A stretch of 64,000 nt of DNA, taken from NCBI RefSeq assembly GCF_003416895.1, contig NZ_QVIO01000004.1:620001-684000 (forward strand), in the 5' to 3' direction. The DNA is from Duganella sp. BJB476 (GTDB lineage Bacteria; Pseudomonadota; Gammaproteobacteria; Burkholderiales; Burkholderiaceae_D). A model generated the notes under the pieces. It was not told the origin of the DNA. It did no database searches and saw nothing but the letters and a program-made list of their open reading frames with translations. Below are positions 32,489 to 41,956 of the stretch, piece by piece. Position numbers and translations under genes: made by a program. Position 1 is the first letter of the stretch; the number at the start of each line of letters is the position of its first letter.

Positions 32489-35400
32489 TCAGGCGACTTC
32501 GTTGCGGCTCTTGACGTCGTGCAGCGGCTCGATGGCGTCCTGCAGCGCGGCCTCTTCGTCGTGCGCCTTGCCCTTGAAGAAGCGGGCGCAGCGCTTGCCC
32601 AGGCTGTCCAGGTAGGTGTAGGCCACCGGCACCACCACCAGGGTCAGCAGGGTGGAGGTGATCACCCCGCCGATCACCGCACGGCCCATCGGCGCCTGCG
32701 TTTCGCCGCCGTCGCCCATGCCGATCGCCATCGGCAGCATGCCGAACACCATCGCCAAGGTGGTCATCACGATAGGCCGCAGCCGCACCTGGCCGGCCGA
32801 CATGATGGCTTCGCGCTGGCCCATGCCGCCTTGCTGCGCATGGTTGGTGAAGTCTACCAGCAGGATCGCATTCTTGGTCACCAGGCCCATCAGCATGATG
32901 AAGCCGATCACCGAGAAGATGTTCAGGGTGCTGCCGGTAATCAAGAGCGCCACCAGCACGCCGATCAGCGACAGCGGCAGCGACATCATGATCGCCACCG
33001 GCTGCAGGAAGCTGCCGAACTGCGAAGCCAGCACCAGGTAGATGAAGATCACCGCGATGCCCAGCGCGATCATGGCCGACGACATGCTCTCTTCCATGTC
33101 CTGCGCATTGCCGCCGACGTCGAAGCGCACGCCGGCCGGCAGCTCGATTTCCTTCATGGCCTTCTTGACGTCGCTGTCGACGTCGCCGCCCGGACGGCCT
33201 TCGACACCGGCATACACCGCCACCCGGCGTTGCAGCGCCTGGCGCTTCAGCACCTGCGGGCTGAACGACGGCACGAAGTCCACCACCTGGCGCAGCGGCA
33301 CCATCACCGGACGGCCGTCCGGTCCCAGCTTGCTGGAGGCCAGCGACAGGTCGGCCAGGTCGGCGATTTTCTGGCGGCCGGATTTCGGCAGTTGCACGTT
33401 GACGTCGTAGTTCTGGCCGTCGTCGGCCAGGAAGTGGCTGGTGGTGTCGCCCGCCACGAACGGCCGCAGCGCGCTGCCGATCTGCTGCACCGACAGGCCC
33501 AAATCGCTGGCCAGCTCGTTGTTGATCTTGACCGTGGTCGACGGGTTGGCGCCTTCCTGGCTGTATTCCAGGTCGGCGATGCCCTTGATCTTGCGCATCT
33601 TGTCCATCAGGTGATGGGCGACGGAATCGAGCTTGCCTTCGTCGGTGCCGAGGATGGCGATGAAGATCGGCTTCCAGCCCACCGACATGGTGATGCCGGC
33701 GATCTTGCTCAGGCGCGCGCGCACCACGCCTTCCAGCTCCTTCTGCGAGCGCCGCTTGTAGGTCTTGCGGTCCTGCAGCTTCATGTCGATCTGGGCGTTG
33801 TTGCGGCCGTCCTGGGTGCCGACCACCGAGATCACGCTGGCGATTTCAGGGAAGGCCTTCAGCGCTTCCTCGACCTGGTGCACCTTGTTGTCGGTGTACT
33901 CCAGGCTGGAGCCGACCGGCGTCTTCAGGTGCAGGTTGATCCAGCCGTTGTCCTGGTCGGGGAACATCTCGCCGCCTATCATCGGCACCAGCATCAGGCT
34001 GGCGACGAACAGCGCGGCGGCGAAGGCCAGGGTCAGCTTGCGCCAGCGCAGCGCCACCGCCAGCACCTTGCCGTACACCACGTGCAGCGCCTCGACGCCG
34101 CCCTCCAGCCAGTGCATGAAGCGGCCCAGCCACGGCACATATTTGAAACGGTCCTTGACCGGGTCCGGCCACACCGACGACAGCATCGGGTCGAGCGTGA
34201 AGCTGACGAACAGCGACACCAGCACGGCCACCGCGACGGTGACGCCGAACTGCAGGAAGAAGCGGCCGATGATGCCCTGCATGAAGGCCACCGGAATGAA
34301 CACGGCGACGATGGCGAAGGTGGTGGCCATCACGGCCAGGCCGATTTCATTGGTGCCGTCTTCGGCCGCGCGGCGGTGGTTCTTGCCCATGCCCAGGTGG
34401 CGCACGATGTTCTCGCGCACCACGATGGCGTCGTCGATCAGCAGGCCGATGCACAACGACAGCGCCATCAGGGTCAGGAAGTTCAGCGTGAAGCCGAAGA
34501 ACTTCATGGCGATGAAGCTGGCCATCACCGAGATCGGCAAAGTCAGGCCGGTGATGATGGTCGAACGCCACGAGTGCAGGAACAGGAACACGATGAACAT
34601 CGTCAGCACGGCGCCTTCGATGATGGTTTCCTTCACGTTGTCGAGCTGGCTTTGCACCTTCAGCGATTCATCGTTGAGCACGGTCAGCGTGATGTCGGCC
34701 GGCAGCGTCTTCTGCAGGTCGGCGGCGACCTTCTGGATGCGGCGGCCCACTTCGACCACGTTGGCGTCCTGCACCTTGGTGATGTCGATGGTGACGGCGC
34801 GCTTGCCGTTCAGGCGCGAGACCGACAGTTCTTCCTGCGCGCCGTCGATCACGGTGGCGACCTGCTCCAGGAATACCGGACCGTTGGCGCGGCGCGCCAC
34901 GATGATCTTGTTGAAGTCGCGCGCATCCTTCATCTTGCCCTCGACCCGCACCAGCTGCTCGTTGCCGGCAAAGCTGATCGAGCCGGCCGGCAGGTTGGTG
35001 TTGGTGGCCTGGATGGCGTTGATCACTTCATCGACGCCGATGGCCTGCGCGTTGAGGTCGTTGGGACGCAGGCTGATCAGGATCTGGCGCGAGGCGGTGC
35101 CGTTCAGGCGCACCTGGCCGACGCCAGCCACGCCCTGGAAGCGCTTGCCGATCAGCTGGTCGGCCATGGTCGACAGGTCGCGCAGCGAGTGGTCGGTGGC
35201 GGTCAGGCCGATCTGCGCGATCGGGCGGCTGTTCTCGCCCTCGAAGCGGACGATGAACGGATCCTTGGCTTCTTTCGGGAAGCGCGGGCGCACCTGCGCC
35301 ACCTTGTCGCGCAAGTCCTGCATCGCCTTGTCCATATTGGTGGACAGCTCGAAATCGATGTACAGGCCGGCGCGGCCTTCCCACGAGTTGGCGCGCAGCG

Positions 35401-35635
35401 TCTTGATGCCGCTGACGGTGTTGACCACGTCCTCCATCGGCCGCGTGATGTCGTTCTCCACCGCCTCGGGCGACGCGCCCGGATAATTGACCTCGATCAG
35501 CGCGCCGGGGATGTCGACGTTGGGCATGGCTTCCAGGCCCAGTCCCCGGTAGGAGAACAGGCCCAGCACCACCAGCGCCACCATCACCATGGTGGCGAAG
35601 ACGGGGTTCTGGATACTGGTTTTAGTGATCCACAT
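32489..35635 (-). CDS. RND-family efflux pump, inner-membrane transporter (HAE1 type)
   Basis: 1048 residues, full length for AcrB/MexB-like pumps. Twelve transmembrane helices flank two large periplasmic loops. The N-terminus (SIQNPVFATMVMVALVVLGLF) and the proton-relay segment LIDDAIVVRENIVRHL with the paired aspartates are typical, and ASQFGSFLQPVAIMMSLPL is seen in helix 10-11. It exports hydrophobic or amphiphilic compounds by proton antiport. It is 3 bases after its membrane fusion partner. No outer-membrane channel or local repressor gene is in the window, so it must use an unlinked TolC-like partner. Confidence 0.95.
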   Translation of the reverse strand: MWITKTSIQNPVFATMVMVALVVLGLFSYRGLGLEAMPNVDIPGALIEVNYPGASPEAVENDITRPMEDVVNTVSGIKTLRANSWEGRAGLYIDFELSTNMDKAMQDLRDKVAQVRPRFPKEAKDPFIVRFEGENSRPIAQIGLTATDHSLRDLSTMADQLIGKRFQGVAGVGQVRLNGTASRQILISLRPNDLNAQAIGVDEVINAIQATNTNLPAGSISFAGNEQLVRVEGKMKDARDFNKIIVARRANGPVFLEQVATVIDGAQEELSVSRLNGKRAVTIDITKVQDANVVEVGRRIQKVAADLQKTLPADITLTVLNDESLKVQSQLDNVKETIIEGAVLTMFIVFLFLHSWRSTIITGLTLPISVMASFIAMKFFGFTLNFLTLMALSLCIGLLIDDAIVVRENIVRHLGMGKNHRRAAEDGTNEIGLAVMATTFAIVAVFIPVAFMQGIIGRFFLQFGVTVAVAVLVSLFVSFTLDPMLSSVWPDPVKDRFKYVPWLGRFMHWLEGGVEALHVVYGKVLAVALRWRKLTLAFAAALFVASLMLVPMIGGEMFPDQDNGWINLHLKTPVGSSLEYTDNKVHQVEEALKAFPEIASVISVVGTQDGRNNAQIDMKLQDRKTYKRRSQKELEGVVRARLSKIAGITMSVGWKPIFIAILGTDEGKLDSVAHHLMDKMRKIKGIADLEYSQEGANPSTTVKINNELASDLGLSVQQIGSALRPFVAGDTTSHFLADDGQNYDVNVQLPKSGRQKIADLADLSLASSKLGPDGRPVMVPLRQVVDFVPSFSPQVLKRQALQRRVAVYAGVEGRPGGDVDSDVKKAMKEIELPAGVRFDVGGNAQDMEESMSSAMIALGIAVIFIYLVLASQFGSFLQPVAIMMSLPLSLIGVLVALLITGSTLNIFSVIGFIMLMGLVTKNAILLVDFTNHAQQGGMGQREAIMSAGQVRLRPIVMTTLAMVFGMLPMAIGMGDGGETQAPMGRAVIGGVITSTLLTLVVVPVAYTYLDSLGKRCARFFKGKAHDEEAALQDAIEPLHDVKSRNEVA

Positions 35636-35638
35636 GAT

Positions 35639-36874
35639 TTAACCCTTCTGAGCCAGCATGGCGGACTTTGCCGAATTGGTCAGCAGAGCCGGCGTGGCGA
35701 CATTGGCCGGCAGCTTGACCTGGCTGCCCGGCTTGACGCTGTCGAGCTTGGAGACGATGACGTTGGCGCCTTGCTCCAGGCCTTCGACCACTTCGGCGTA
35801 GCCCTCATCCTCGTTGCGCAGCCCCAGCTTGACCGGCTGCGCGATCACCTTGCCCTGCTCGATCTTGTACACCACCTGCTGGCCCTTGTCGGTGCGCAGC
35901 GCCGTCATCGGCACGATGGGCATCACGGCGGAACGGTCGGTGACGATGCTGCCCTTGGCGAACATGCCGGCGCGCAGCGCGCTGTCGTCGTTCCTGACCG
36001 AGATGTAGACCAGCATCGCGCGCGAGCCAGCCTCGGTGGCCGGGTTGATGCGCGCCACCTTGCCGGCGAAGTCGCGGCCCTGGAAGCCGTCGACCCTGAA
36101 CTTGACGTCCTGGCCCACCTTGACGCGCGGGATTTCCGAGGCCGGCACCTGCGCCTCCAGCGTCAGCTCGGCCAGGTTGACGATGCTGTAGACCGGCATG
36201 TCCGGCGCCAGCTTCTCGCCGGCCTGCACGTGGCGCTTGCTGACCACGCCGCTGATGGGCGCCTTGATGACGCCGTCGTTCAGCGCGATGCGCGCGATCT
36301 CCACCATCGCGGCGGCCGACTTGACGTTGGCGCGCGCCAGGTCGACGCTGTTCTGGGTCGAATCGTAGGCGTTTTGCGAAATGTATTTCTGCTTGAGCAG
36401 GGCGCCGCTGTTGGTCTCGTTCTTGGTCGCCAGCGACAGCTTGGCCTGCGCCTCGTCGAGCATGGCCTGCTGCTGTTGCAGGCGCGCGCGCAGGTCGGAC
36501 TGGTCGATGCGCGCCAGCACCTGGCCGGCGGACACCGCCATGCCTTCCTGCACCGTGGTGGCCTCCACCACGCCCGACACCTTGGACTTGATGGTGGCCG
36601 AACTCAGGGGCGCCAGCGAGCCGGATAAGGGCAAGCTGACCGCCAATGACCTGGCATCGATGGCCGCGATATCGCCGCTGGCCAACTCGAAGATTTCCTG
36701 TTTCTTTTTATCGTCCTTGGCCGCCTGCGCGCTGGGCGGCGGGGCGTCCTTCTTGTGCATGACGGTCCAGCCGCCGCCGGCCAGGCCGATGACGATCAGC
36801 GCCGCCAGCGGCTTGCGCCAGCGCTTGCTGCGCACCGTGGATTGTGGGGAGACGGGCAAGGTTTCTAGTTTCAT
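35639..36874 (-). CDS. RND efflux periplasmic adaptor (membrane fusion protein)
   Basis: 411 residues. An N-terminal anchor helix (LAALIVIGLAGGGWTVM, about 23-40) is followed by the lipoyl half-motifs (SGVVEATTVQEGMAVSAGQV and APISGVVSKRHVQAGEKL), a coiled-coil hairpin between them (about 115-190), a beta-barrel and a membrane-proximal domain. It bridges the inner-membrane pump and an outer-membrane channel. It is the first gene of the two-gene RND operon and is divergent from a GGDEF-EAL gene. Confidence 0.93.
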   Translation of the reverse strand: MKLETLPVSPQSTVRSKRWRKPLAALIVIGLAGGGWTVMHKKDAPPPSAQAAKDDKKKQEIFELASGDIAAIDARSLAVSLPLSGSLAPLSSATIKSKVSGVVEATTVQEGMAVSAGQVLARIDQSDLRARLQQQQAMLDEAQAKLSLATKNETNSGALLKQKYISQNAYDSTQNSVDLARANVKSAAAMVEIARIALNDGVIKAPISGVVSKRHVQAGEKLAPDMPVYSIVNLAELTLEAQVPASEIPRVKVGQDVKFRVDGFQGRDFAGKVARINPATEAGSRAMLVYISVRNDDSALRAGMFAKGSIVTDRSAVMPIVPMTALRTDKGQQVVYKIEQGKVIAQPVKLGLRNEDEGYAEVVEGLEQGANVIVSKLDSVKPGSQVKLPANVATPALLTNSAKSAMLAQKG

Positions 36875-37094
36875 ATCGTTCTTCTATTTAAAGGTCGCCA
36901 CGGCGCATATTGGCACTTTAGGAATTTTCAAGGCCGGCCGCCAGAGAAATGCGACAGGCCGCGAAAAAATACGGATGAACGGTAAAAACGCGGGATCAAG
37001 CGCGTTTGATGGAAGTCAATGGTCGATTCCTGTCAGCGGCAAGAATGAGCAAGGCCTGAGAGGGCGCTATGGGCGCTATGCCGGAGAGGGCCAG

Positions 37095-38846
37095 GTGGCA
37101 CCAGCACACAAACGAGATGACGGCGCGGGCGCGGACTTGCTCGCGATGTATGCGCAAACCAGCGACGCCTTGCTGTTGTTGCAAGATGGCCGCGTGGTGG
37201 CCTGCAATCCGGCCGCGCAGGCGCTGTTCGAGTGCGCCCAGCCGGACCGCCTGCTGGGCCTGGGATTGGTCGATTTGTCACCATTGCAGCAGGCCGAGGG
37301 CGTGTTGTCGGCGCGCGCGCTGGCCGACTTGCTGGCCGATGCGCAACGCGACGGCAACCGCCAGTTCGAATGGTGCTGCGTGGGTTGCGGCGGGCGCCGG
37401 TTTTGGGCCGAGGTGTTGCTGACCGCCATCGGCCCGCAGCGCATGGTCGCGGTGATCCGCGACATCTCGGCCCGCAAGCAGGACCAGCTGGTGATGTACC
37501 TGGCCTTGCTGGCCGACGTCGCCGACCGCCGCCGCTCCGAGGAGCAGACCCGCCACCTGGCCGAGCACGATTTCCTGACCGACTTGCCGAACCGGGTGCT
37601 GCTGCTCGACCGCCTGAGCCTGGCGATGGCGGTGGCGCGGCGCAAGCGCAGCCGGCTGGCGATCCTGTTCCTCGATCTCGACCGTTTTAAAAATATCAAC
37701 GACACCCTGGGCCATCACGTCGGCGACCAGTTGCTGCAGGAGGTGGCGGCGCGGCTGGTGCGCTGCGTGCGCAGCGTCGACACCGTCAGCCGCCAGGGCG
37801 GCGACGAGTTCGTCATCATGCTGCCCGAGATCGGCGGCATCGACCAGGTGGCGCACCTGGCGGACACGGTGCTGAACGCCATCAGCCAGGAGTTCGTGCT
37901 GGAGCCGCACCGGCTGCATGTGAGCACTTCGATCGGCGTCAGCATCTACCCGGACGATGGCGCCGACATCGACACCCTGGTCCGTAACGCCGACCTGGCC
38001 ATGTACCACGCCAAGGAAAAAGGCCGCAACGGCTTCCAGTTCTTCAGTCCCGAAATGAACGCGCAGATCGTCGAGCGGGTGACGTTTGAAAACGACTTGC
38101 GGCGCGCGCTGCGCGAGCAGCAGTTCGTGCTGGAATACGAGGCCCAGATCGACATCGCCAGTGCGCGGCCACTGGCGGCCGAAGCCTTGCTGCGCTGGCG
38201 CCATCCGGCGCTGGGCTTGCTGCGGCCGGAGCGTTTCATCGCGGTGGCCGAGGACAGCGGGCTGATGGTGTCGATCGGGCAATGGGTGCTGGAGCAGGCC
38301 TGCCGCGACGCCCGCCGCTGGCAGGATGCCGGTTGTCCGCTGGCGGTGGCGGTCAACCTGTCGCAGACGCAGTTCCTGCAGCGGAACCTGGCCGACAGCG
38401 TCGCCGCGGCGCTGACCTTGTCCGGCCTGGCGCCCGAGCTGCTGGAGCTGGAGCTGACCGAGGCCGTCATCATGAAGCACAGCTCCACTGCGCCGGCCAC
38501 GCTGCGCGCCTTGCGGGCGCTGGGCGTGCGGCTGGCGATCGACGACTTCGGCACCGGCTATACGCGGGTTGGCCATTTGCGCGAGTACCCGTTCGACAAG
38601 TTGAAGATAGACCGCACCTTTATCGGCGACATCGACGGCGCTGGCGACGGCGCGGCGCCGCCGGTGGTGGTGATCGCCATCATCGCGATGGCGCGCAGCT
38701 TGGGCTTGACGGTGTTGGCGGAAGGGGTGGAGACCGAAGCGCAGCTGCATTTCCTGGCGCAGCATGGTTGCCAGCAGTACCAAGGGCACTATGTGCGGCA
38801 GAACGGCTTGCTCGACGGCCTGGGCGGCCTGCTGGACGGTGCCTGA
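37095..38846 (+). CDS. PAS-GGDEF-EAL c-di-GMP enzyme
   Basis: About 583 residues: PAS (DALLLLQDGRVVACNPAAQA), then GGDEF with an intact SRQGGDEF site and an RSVD I-site five residues before it, then EAL with the EALLRW, NLSQTQF, ELTEAVIM and DDFGTGY motifs and the late AEGVETE. Both catalytic centres look complete, so it may both make and degrade c-di-GMP. The extreme C-terminus (QYQGHYVRQ) departs from the usual QGY-x-F-x-x-P ending. The GTG at 37095 has GGAG at 37083-37086, eight bases before it. An ATG at 36975 without a ribosome site would add 40 low-complexity residues. Confidence 0.9.
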   Translation: MAPAHKRDDGAGADLLAMYAQTSDALLLLQDGRVVACNPAAQALFECAQPDRLLGLGLVDLSPLQQAEGVLSARALADLLADAQRDGNRQFEWCCVGCGGRRFWAEVLLTAIGPQRMVAVIRDISARKQDQLVMYLALLADVADRRRSEEQTRHLAEHDFLTDLPNRVLLLDRLSLAMAVARRKRSRLAILFLDLDRFKNINDTLGHHVGDQLLQEVAARLVRCVRSVDTVSRQGGDEFVIMLPEIGGIDQVAHLADTVLNAISQEFVLEPHRLHVSTSIGVSIYPDDGADIDTLVRNADLAMYHAKEKGRNGFQFFSPEMNAQIVERVTFENDLRRALREQQFVLEYEAQIDIASARPLAAEALLRWRHPALGLLRPERFIAVAEDSGLMVSIGQWVLEQACRDARRWQDAGCPLAVAVNLSQTQFLQRNLADSVAAALTLSGLAPELLELELTEAVIMKHSSTAPATLRALRALGVRLAIDDFGTGYTRVGHLREYPFDKLKIDRTFIGDIDGAGDGAAPPVVVIAIIAMARSLGLTVLAEGVETEAQLHFLAQHGCQQYQGHYVRQNGLLDGLGGLLDGA

Positions 38847-38855
38847 TACGCCAGG

Positions 38856-39854
38856 CTACATGGCTTGGGCGCGGTCGCGCGCGCCGTACAGGCGCAGCCG
38901 CACCAGCACCTGACCGTGGTCGGACGCTTCCGGCTTGTCCTGCAGCAGGTGGTCATTTAGATAAGTCACGTCCAGCACCTCGCCGACCGCGTAGCGCGAG
39001 GCCGGGTTGAACTCCTCCGACACCAGCACATGGTCGATGGTCATGTAGTGGCCCTCGTGGATGTTGGTGTAGCCGACCTGGCGCAGCGTGTCGCGGCCCA
39101 GCTGGATCTGGTTGCAATCGAACATGCGTCCGCTCAGTTCCTCGCCCGGCAGGCCGGCCGCGCCGGAACCCATGACGATGGCGGTGGTGACGGCGTCGGC
39201 GGTGTCGTTGAAATCGCCCAGCACCACGCGCGGCCGGCGCGCGCTGCTTTCGAGCTGGCTGAGCAGGGCGCGCAGGGCCACCGCCTCGGTGCCGCGCCGT
39301 ATCAGCGAGCGCAGGTTGGCTTGCGCGTATTGCATCGGATCGGCGTAGTCGTCGCCGCTGCTGTAGTCGGGCCGCTTGGATTTGAGGTGGATGACGATCA
39401 CGTCGACGATGCGCTGGTCCGGCAGCAGCACCTGCGCGTGCAAGGGCGCGCGGGCGAAGCGGTCGGCGTCGCGGCTGCCGGCCGGCAGCGCCACGCCGTC
39501 GGGGAAGGCGCGGTATTCGGCGGCCGGCGCCGCCAGCGGCAGGCGCGAGATCAGCGCCACCTGCGGCACCACGCGCGCGGCGCCGGTGCTCGGATCGGGC
39601 GCGGCGTCGAAGCCGGCCAGCGTGGCTTCGCGGTAGCGGGCGCTGTGGGCCAGCACGTCGCGCAGCGCCGCCAGCGAGAAAATTTCCTGCAAGCCGATCA
39701 CGTCGGCGTCGAGCTGGTCCAGCTGCTGCGCGGTCCACAGGACTTTCGCTTGGTACTCGGCCGGCGTCAATGGCGGCAGATTGTCGTACAATTTCGCCCC
39801 AGGCTGGGAAAGATTGCAAACATTGAAAGTGGCAAAGCGAATTTCCTGCTGCAT
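38856..39854 (-). CDS. Endonuclease/exonuclease/phosphatase-family protein
   Basis: 332 residues with the EEP fold signatures: FATFNVCNLSQ at the start, DVIGLQEI with the metal-binding glutamate, VIVIHLKSKRPD, VVLGDFNDTADA and the C-terminal SDHGQVLVRL. The catalytic Asp/His set is therefore present. No signal peptide is seen, so it probably acts in the cytoplasm. The substrate (DNA, phosphoinositide-like or other phosphodiester) cannot be told. It is convergent with the GGDEF-EAL gene and divergent from ybaK with 47 bases between starts. Confidence 0.88.
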   Translation of the reverse strand: MQQEIRFATFNVCNLSQPGAKLYDNLPPLTPAEYQAKVLWTAQQLDQLDADVIGLQEIFSLAALRDVLAHSARYREATLAGFDAAPDPSTGAARVVPQVALISRLPLAAPAAEYRAFPDGVALPAGSRDADRFARAPLHAQVLLPDQRIVDVIVIHLKSKRPDYSSGDDYADPMQYAQANLRSLIRRGTEAVALRALLSQLESSARRPRVVLGDFNDTADAVTTAIVMGSGAAGLPGEELSGRMFDCNQIQLGRDTLRQVGYTNIHEGHYMTIDHVLVSEEFNPASRYAVGEVLDVTYLNDHLLQDKPEASDHGQVLVRLRLYGARDRAQAM

Positions 39855-39901
39855 AATTAGAAACTCCCGATCGACATTACTTCACAAGCAGCGTATCACG
39901 C

Positions 39902-40393
39902 ATGGCTAAAAAAGAGCACATCTCCGAGACCCCGGCAACGCAAATGCTGCGCAAACATAAGGTGGTCTTCAGTGAGCACCCCTACGACTACGAAGAACAC
40001 GGCGGCACCACGGTGTCGGCGCGCGAACTGGGCGTGGACGAACACGCGGTGGTCAAGACCCTGGTCATGCAGGACGAGGCCGCTAAACCCTTGATTGTGC
40101 TGATGCACGGCGATTGCAAGGTCTCGACCAAAAACCTGGCGCGCGGCATCGGCTGCAAATCCGTCGAACCCTGCAAGCCGGAGGTGGCCACCCGCCACAG
40201 CGGTTACCAGATCGGCGGCACCTCGCCGTTCGGCACCCGCAAGGCGCTGCCGGTGTATGTCGAGGATAGCATTCTTGCGCTGGAAACGATTTATATCAAT
40301 GGCGGCCGCAGGGGTTATCTGGTTGGCATCGCGCCGCAGGTGTTGATCGATTTGTTGCAGGCCAAGCCGGTGCACTGCGCGCTGGCCGATTAG
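39902..40393 (+). CDS. ybaK: Cys-tRNA(Pro) deacylase YbaK
   Basis: 163 residues of the YbaK/EbsC editing domain family. The conserved lysine is in VVKTLVMQ, and GDCKVSTKNLAR and GYQIGGTSPFGTRKALPVYV are characteristic. It hydrolyses cysteine wrongly attached to tRNA-Pro by prolyl-tRNA synthetase, acting in trans. It is followed by plsY 71 bases downstream. Confidence 0.94.
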   Translation: MAKKEHISETPATQMLRKHKVVFSEHPYDYEEHGGTTVSARELGVDEHAVVKTLVMQDEAAKPLIVLMHGDCKVSTKNLARGIGCKSVEPCKPEVATRHSGYQIGGTSPFGTRKALPVYVEDSILALETIYINGGRRGYLVGIAPQVLIDLLQAKPVHCALAD

Positions 40394-40464
40394 TTGGCTG
40401 ATTGGCCGCCGGCAGTGTATATTCAGCGGCCCCCAACGGGCGTATGACTACTTTTGAGGAAATA

Positions 40465-41094
40465 ATGAATACAGTTTGGATGACCGTCGCCGCCTATCTG
40501 ATCGGCTCGATCTCGTTTGCCGTCGTGATGAGCAAGTTGTTCGGCATCGCCGATCCCCGCACCTACGGCTCGAAAAATCCCGGCGCCACCAATGTGTTGC
40601 GCAGCGGCAATAAGGCGGCCGCCATCATGACCCTGATCGGTGACGGCGCCAAGGGCTGGCTGGCGGTGTGGCTGGCGATCCGTTACCAGAATCAGTTGCA
40701 GATCGGCGACGCCACCATCGCCCTGGTGGCGATCGCGGTGTTCCTGGGCCACCTGTGGCCGGTGTTCTTCCGCTTCGTCGGCGGCAAGGGCGTGGCGACC
40801 GCGCTGGGCGTGCTGCTGGGCCTGAACCCCTGGCTGGGCCTGGCCACGCTGGTGACCTGGCTGGCGGTGGCGTTCGCGTTTCGCTACTCGTCGCTGGCGG
40901 CGCTGGTGGCGGCGCTGTTCGCGCCGTTCTACTACGGCCTGCTGTTCGGCGTCGAGCCGCAGCTGTTCGCGGTGTTCGTCATGAGCGCACTGTTGGCTTT
41001 CCGTCACAGCAAAAACATCTCGAATTTGCTGGCTGGCAAGGAAAGCCGCATCGGCAGCAAAAGCAAAGAAGCCGTCAAAGCCAAGAAAAAGTAA
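40465..41094 (+). CDS. plsY: Glycerol-3-phosphate acyltransferase PlsY
   Basis: 209-residue membrane protein with five or more helices and the three PlsY motifs: GSISFAVVMSKLFG, YGSKNPGATNVLRSGNKAA and VGGKGVATALGVLLGLNP. It transfers an acyl group from acyl-phosphate to glycerol 3-phosphate to make lysophosphatidic acid, the first step of phospholipid synthesis. The ATG at 40465 has GAGGA just before it; an in-frame ATG at 40444 is less likely. The Lys-rich tail (SKEAVKAKKK) is cytoplasmic. Confidence 0.95.
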   Translation: MNTVWMTVAAYLIGSISFAVVMSKLFGIADPRTYGSKNPGATNVLRSGNKAAAIMTLIGDGAKGWLAVWLAIRYQNQLQIGDATIALVAIAVFLGHLWPVFFRFVGGKGVATALGVLLGLNPWLGLATLVTWLAVAFAFRYSSLAALVAALFAPFYYGLLFGVEPQLFAVFVMSALLAFRHSKNISNLLAGKESRIGSKSKEAVKAKKK

Positions 41095-41107
41095 GGCCAT
41101 CCCCCGT

Positions 41108-41131
41108 CCCGGCGCTTGATTTTGCGCCGGG
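41108..41131 (+). terminator. GC-rich hairpin after plsY
   Basis: CCCGGCGC (41108-41115) pairs with GCGCCGGG (41124-41131) around an 8-base loop. No T-run follows, so it may be a weak or Rho-assisted terminator, or only an RNA-stabilising hairpin. Confidence 0.35.
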
Positions 41132-41172
41132 CATCGCCATATGCTGAAAATTACGTTTAGCAAAGGCACATC

Positions 41173-41823
41173 ATGACCACTCCCCTGAAGATCGATTTCG
41201 TCTCCGACGTTTCCTGCCCGTGGTGCGCCATCGGCCTCAAGTCGCTGGACCAGGCGCTGGCCAATATCGGTGATGAAGCGGCAGTGAGCATGCACTTCCA
41301 GCCCTTCGAACTGAATCCCAACATGGGTCCCGAGGGCCAGGACATCGGCGAGCACCTGGCCGAAAAATACGGTTCGACCCCGTCGCAGCAGGAACAGGCG
41401 CGCGAGATGATACGCGCACGCGGCGCCGAAGTCGGCTTCGATTTCGCCATGGGCAAGCGCAGCCGCATCTACAACACCTTCGACGCCCACCGCCTGCTGC
41501 ACTGGGCCGAGGCCGAGGGCAAGCAGAAGGAGCTGAAGGAAGCGCTGTTCGGCGCCTACTTCACCAAGGGCGACGATCCGAGTTCGCACGACGTGCTGCT
41601 GCGGGTGGCCGGCGAAGTGGGGCTGGACACCGGCGTCGCCGCCGAGGTGCTGCAATCGAACCAGTACGCCGACGAGGTGCGCGAGCGCGAGCAGTTCTTC
41701 CAGCGCCACGGCATCAACTCGGTGCCGGCCGTGATCATCAACGAGCGCCACCTGATTTCCGGCGGCCAGCCGGCCGAGGTGTTTGAAAAGGCGCTGCGCG
41801 AGATCATGGCGCAAGCGGCTTAA
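41173..41823 (+). CDS. FrnE-like DsbA-family oxidoreductase
   Basis: 216-residue thioredoxin-fold protein with active site CPWC at 15-18 (SDVSCPWCAIG), an alpha-helical insertion, and the cis-proline segment GINSVPAVIINERHLISGGQP. The layout is that of the FrnE/2-hydroxychromene-2-carboxylate isomerase-like DsbA subfamily. No signal peptide is present, so it acts in the cytoplasm, probably in thiol redox or stress protection. Polyketide biosynthesis, where the FrnE name arose, is not implied. Confidence 0.9.
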   Translation: MTTPLKIDFVSDVSCPWCAIGLKSLDQALANIGDEAAVSMHFQPFELNPNMGPEGQDIGEHLAEKYGSTPSQQEQAREMIRARGAEVGFDFAMGKRSRIYNTFDAHRLLHWAEAEGKQKELKEALFGAYFTKGDDPSSHDVLLRVAGEVGLDTGVAAEVLQSNQYADEVREREQFFQRHGINSVPAVIINERHLISGGQPAEVFEKALREIMAQAA

Positions 41824-41836
41824 AAAATGCGGACCG

Positions 41837-41870
41837 CGGCGGGGGCAAGTGCTCCCGCCGTCCCTGTTTT
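41837..41870 (+). terminator. Probable terminator after the FrnE-like gene
   Basis: CGGCGGG (41837-41843) pairs with CCCGCCG (41854-41860), and the stem extends inward with GC/GC around an AAGT loop. TCCCTGTTTT follows, a weak T-run. It lies 14 bases after the stop codon. Confidence 0.5.
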
Positions 41871-41956
41871 GCGATAAACTGATCGGGTAGCACCATAGTT
41901 CGGCCCCGCTGCATTCCGGGTGCCCAAAAAAGATCGACGTCGCTACAGGGAGGCCT

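Noticed and set aside
32519..36628. 1369-residue open frame on the plus strand across the RND genes
   Set aside because: It is the antisense shadow of two clear minus-strand genes. High GC and codon bias remove stops from the opposite strand; the translation is rich in His, Arg, Gln and Asp with no domain.
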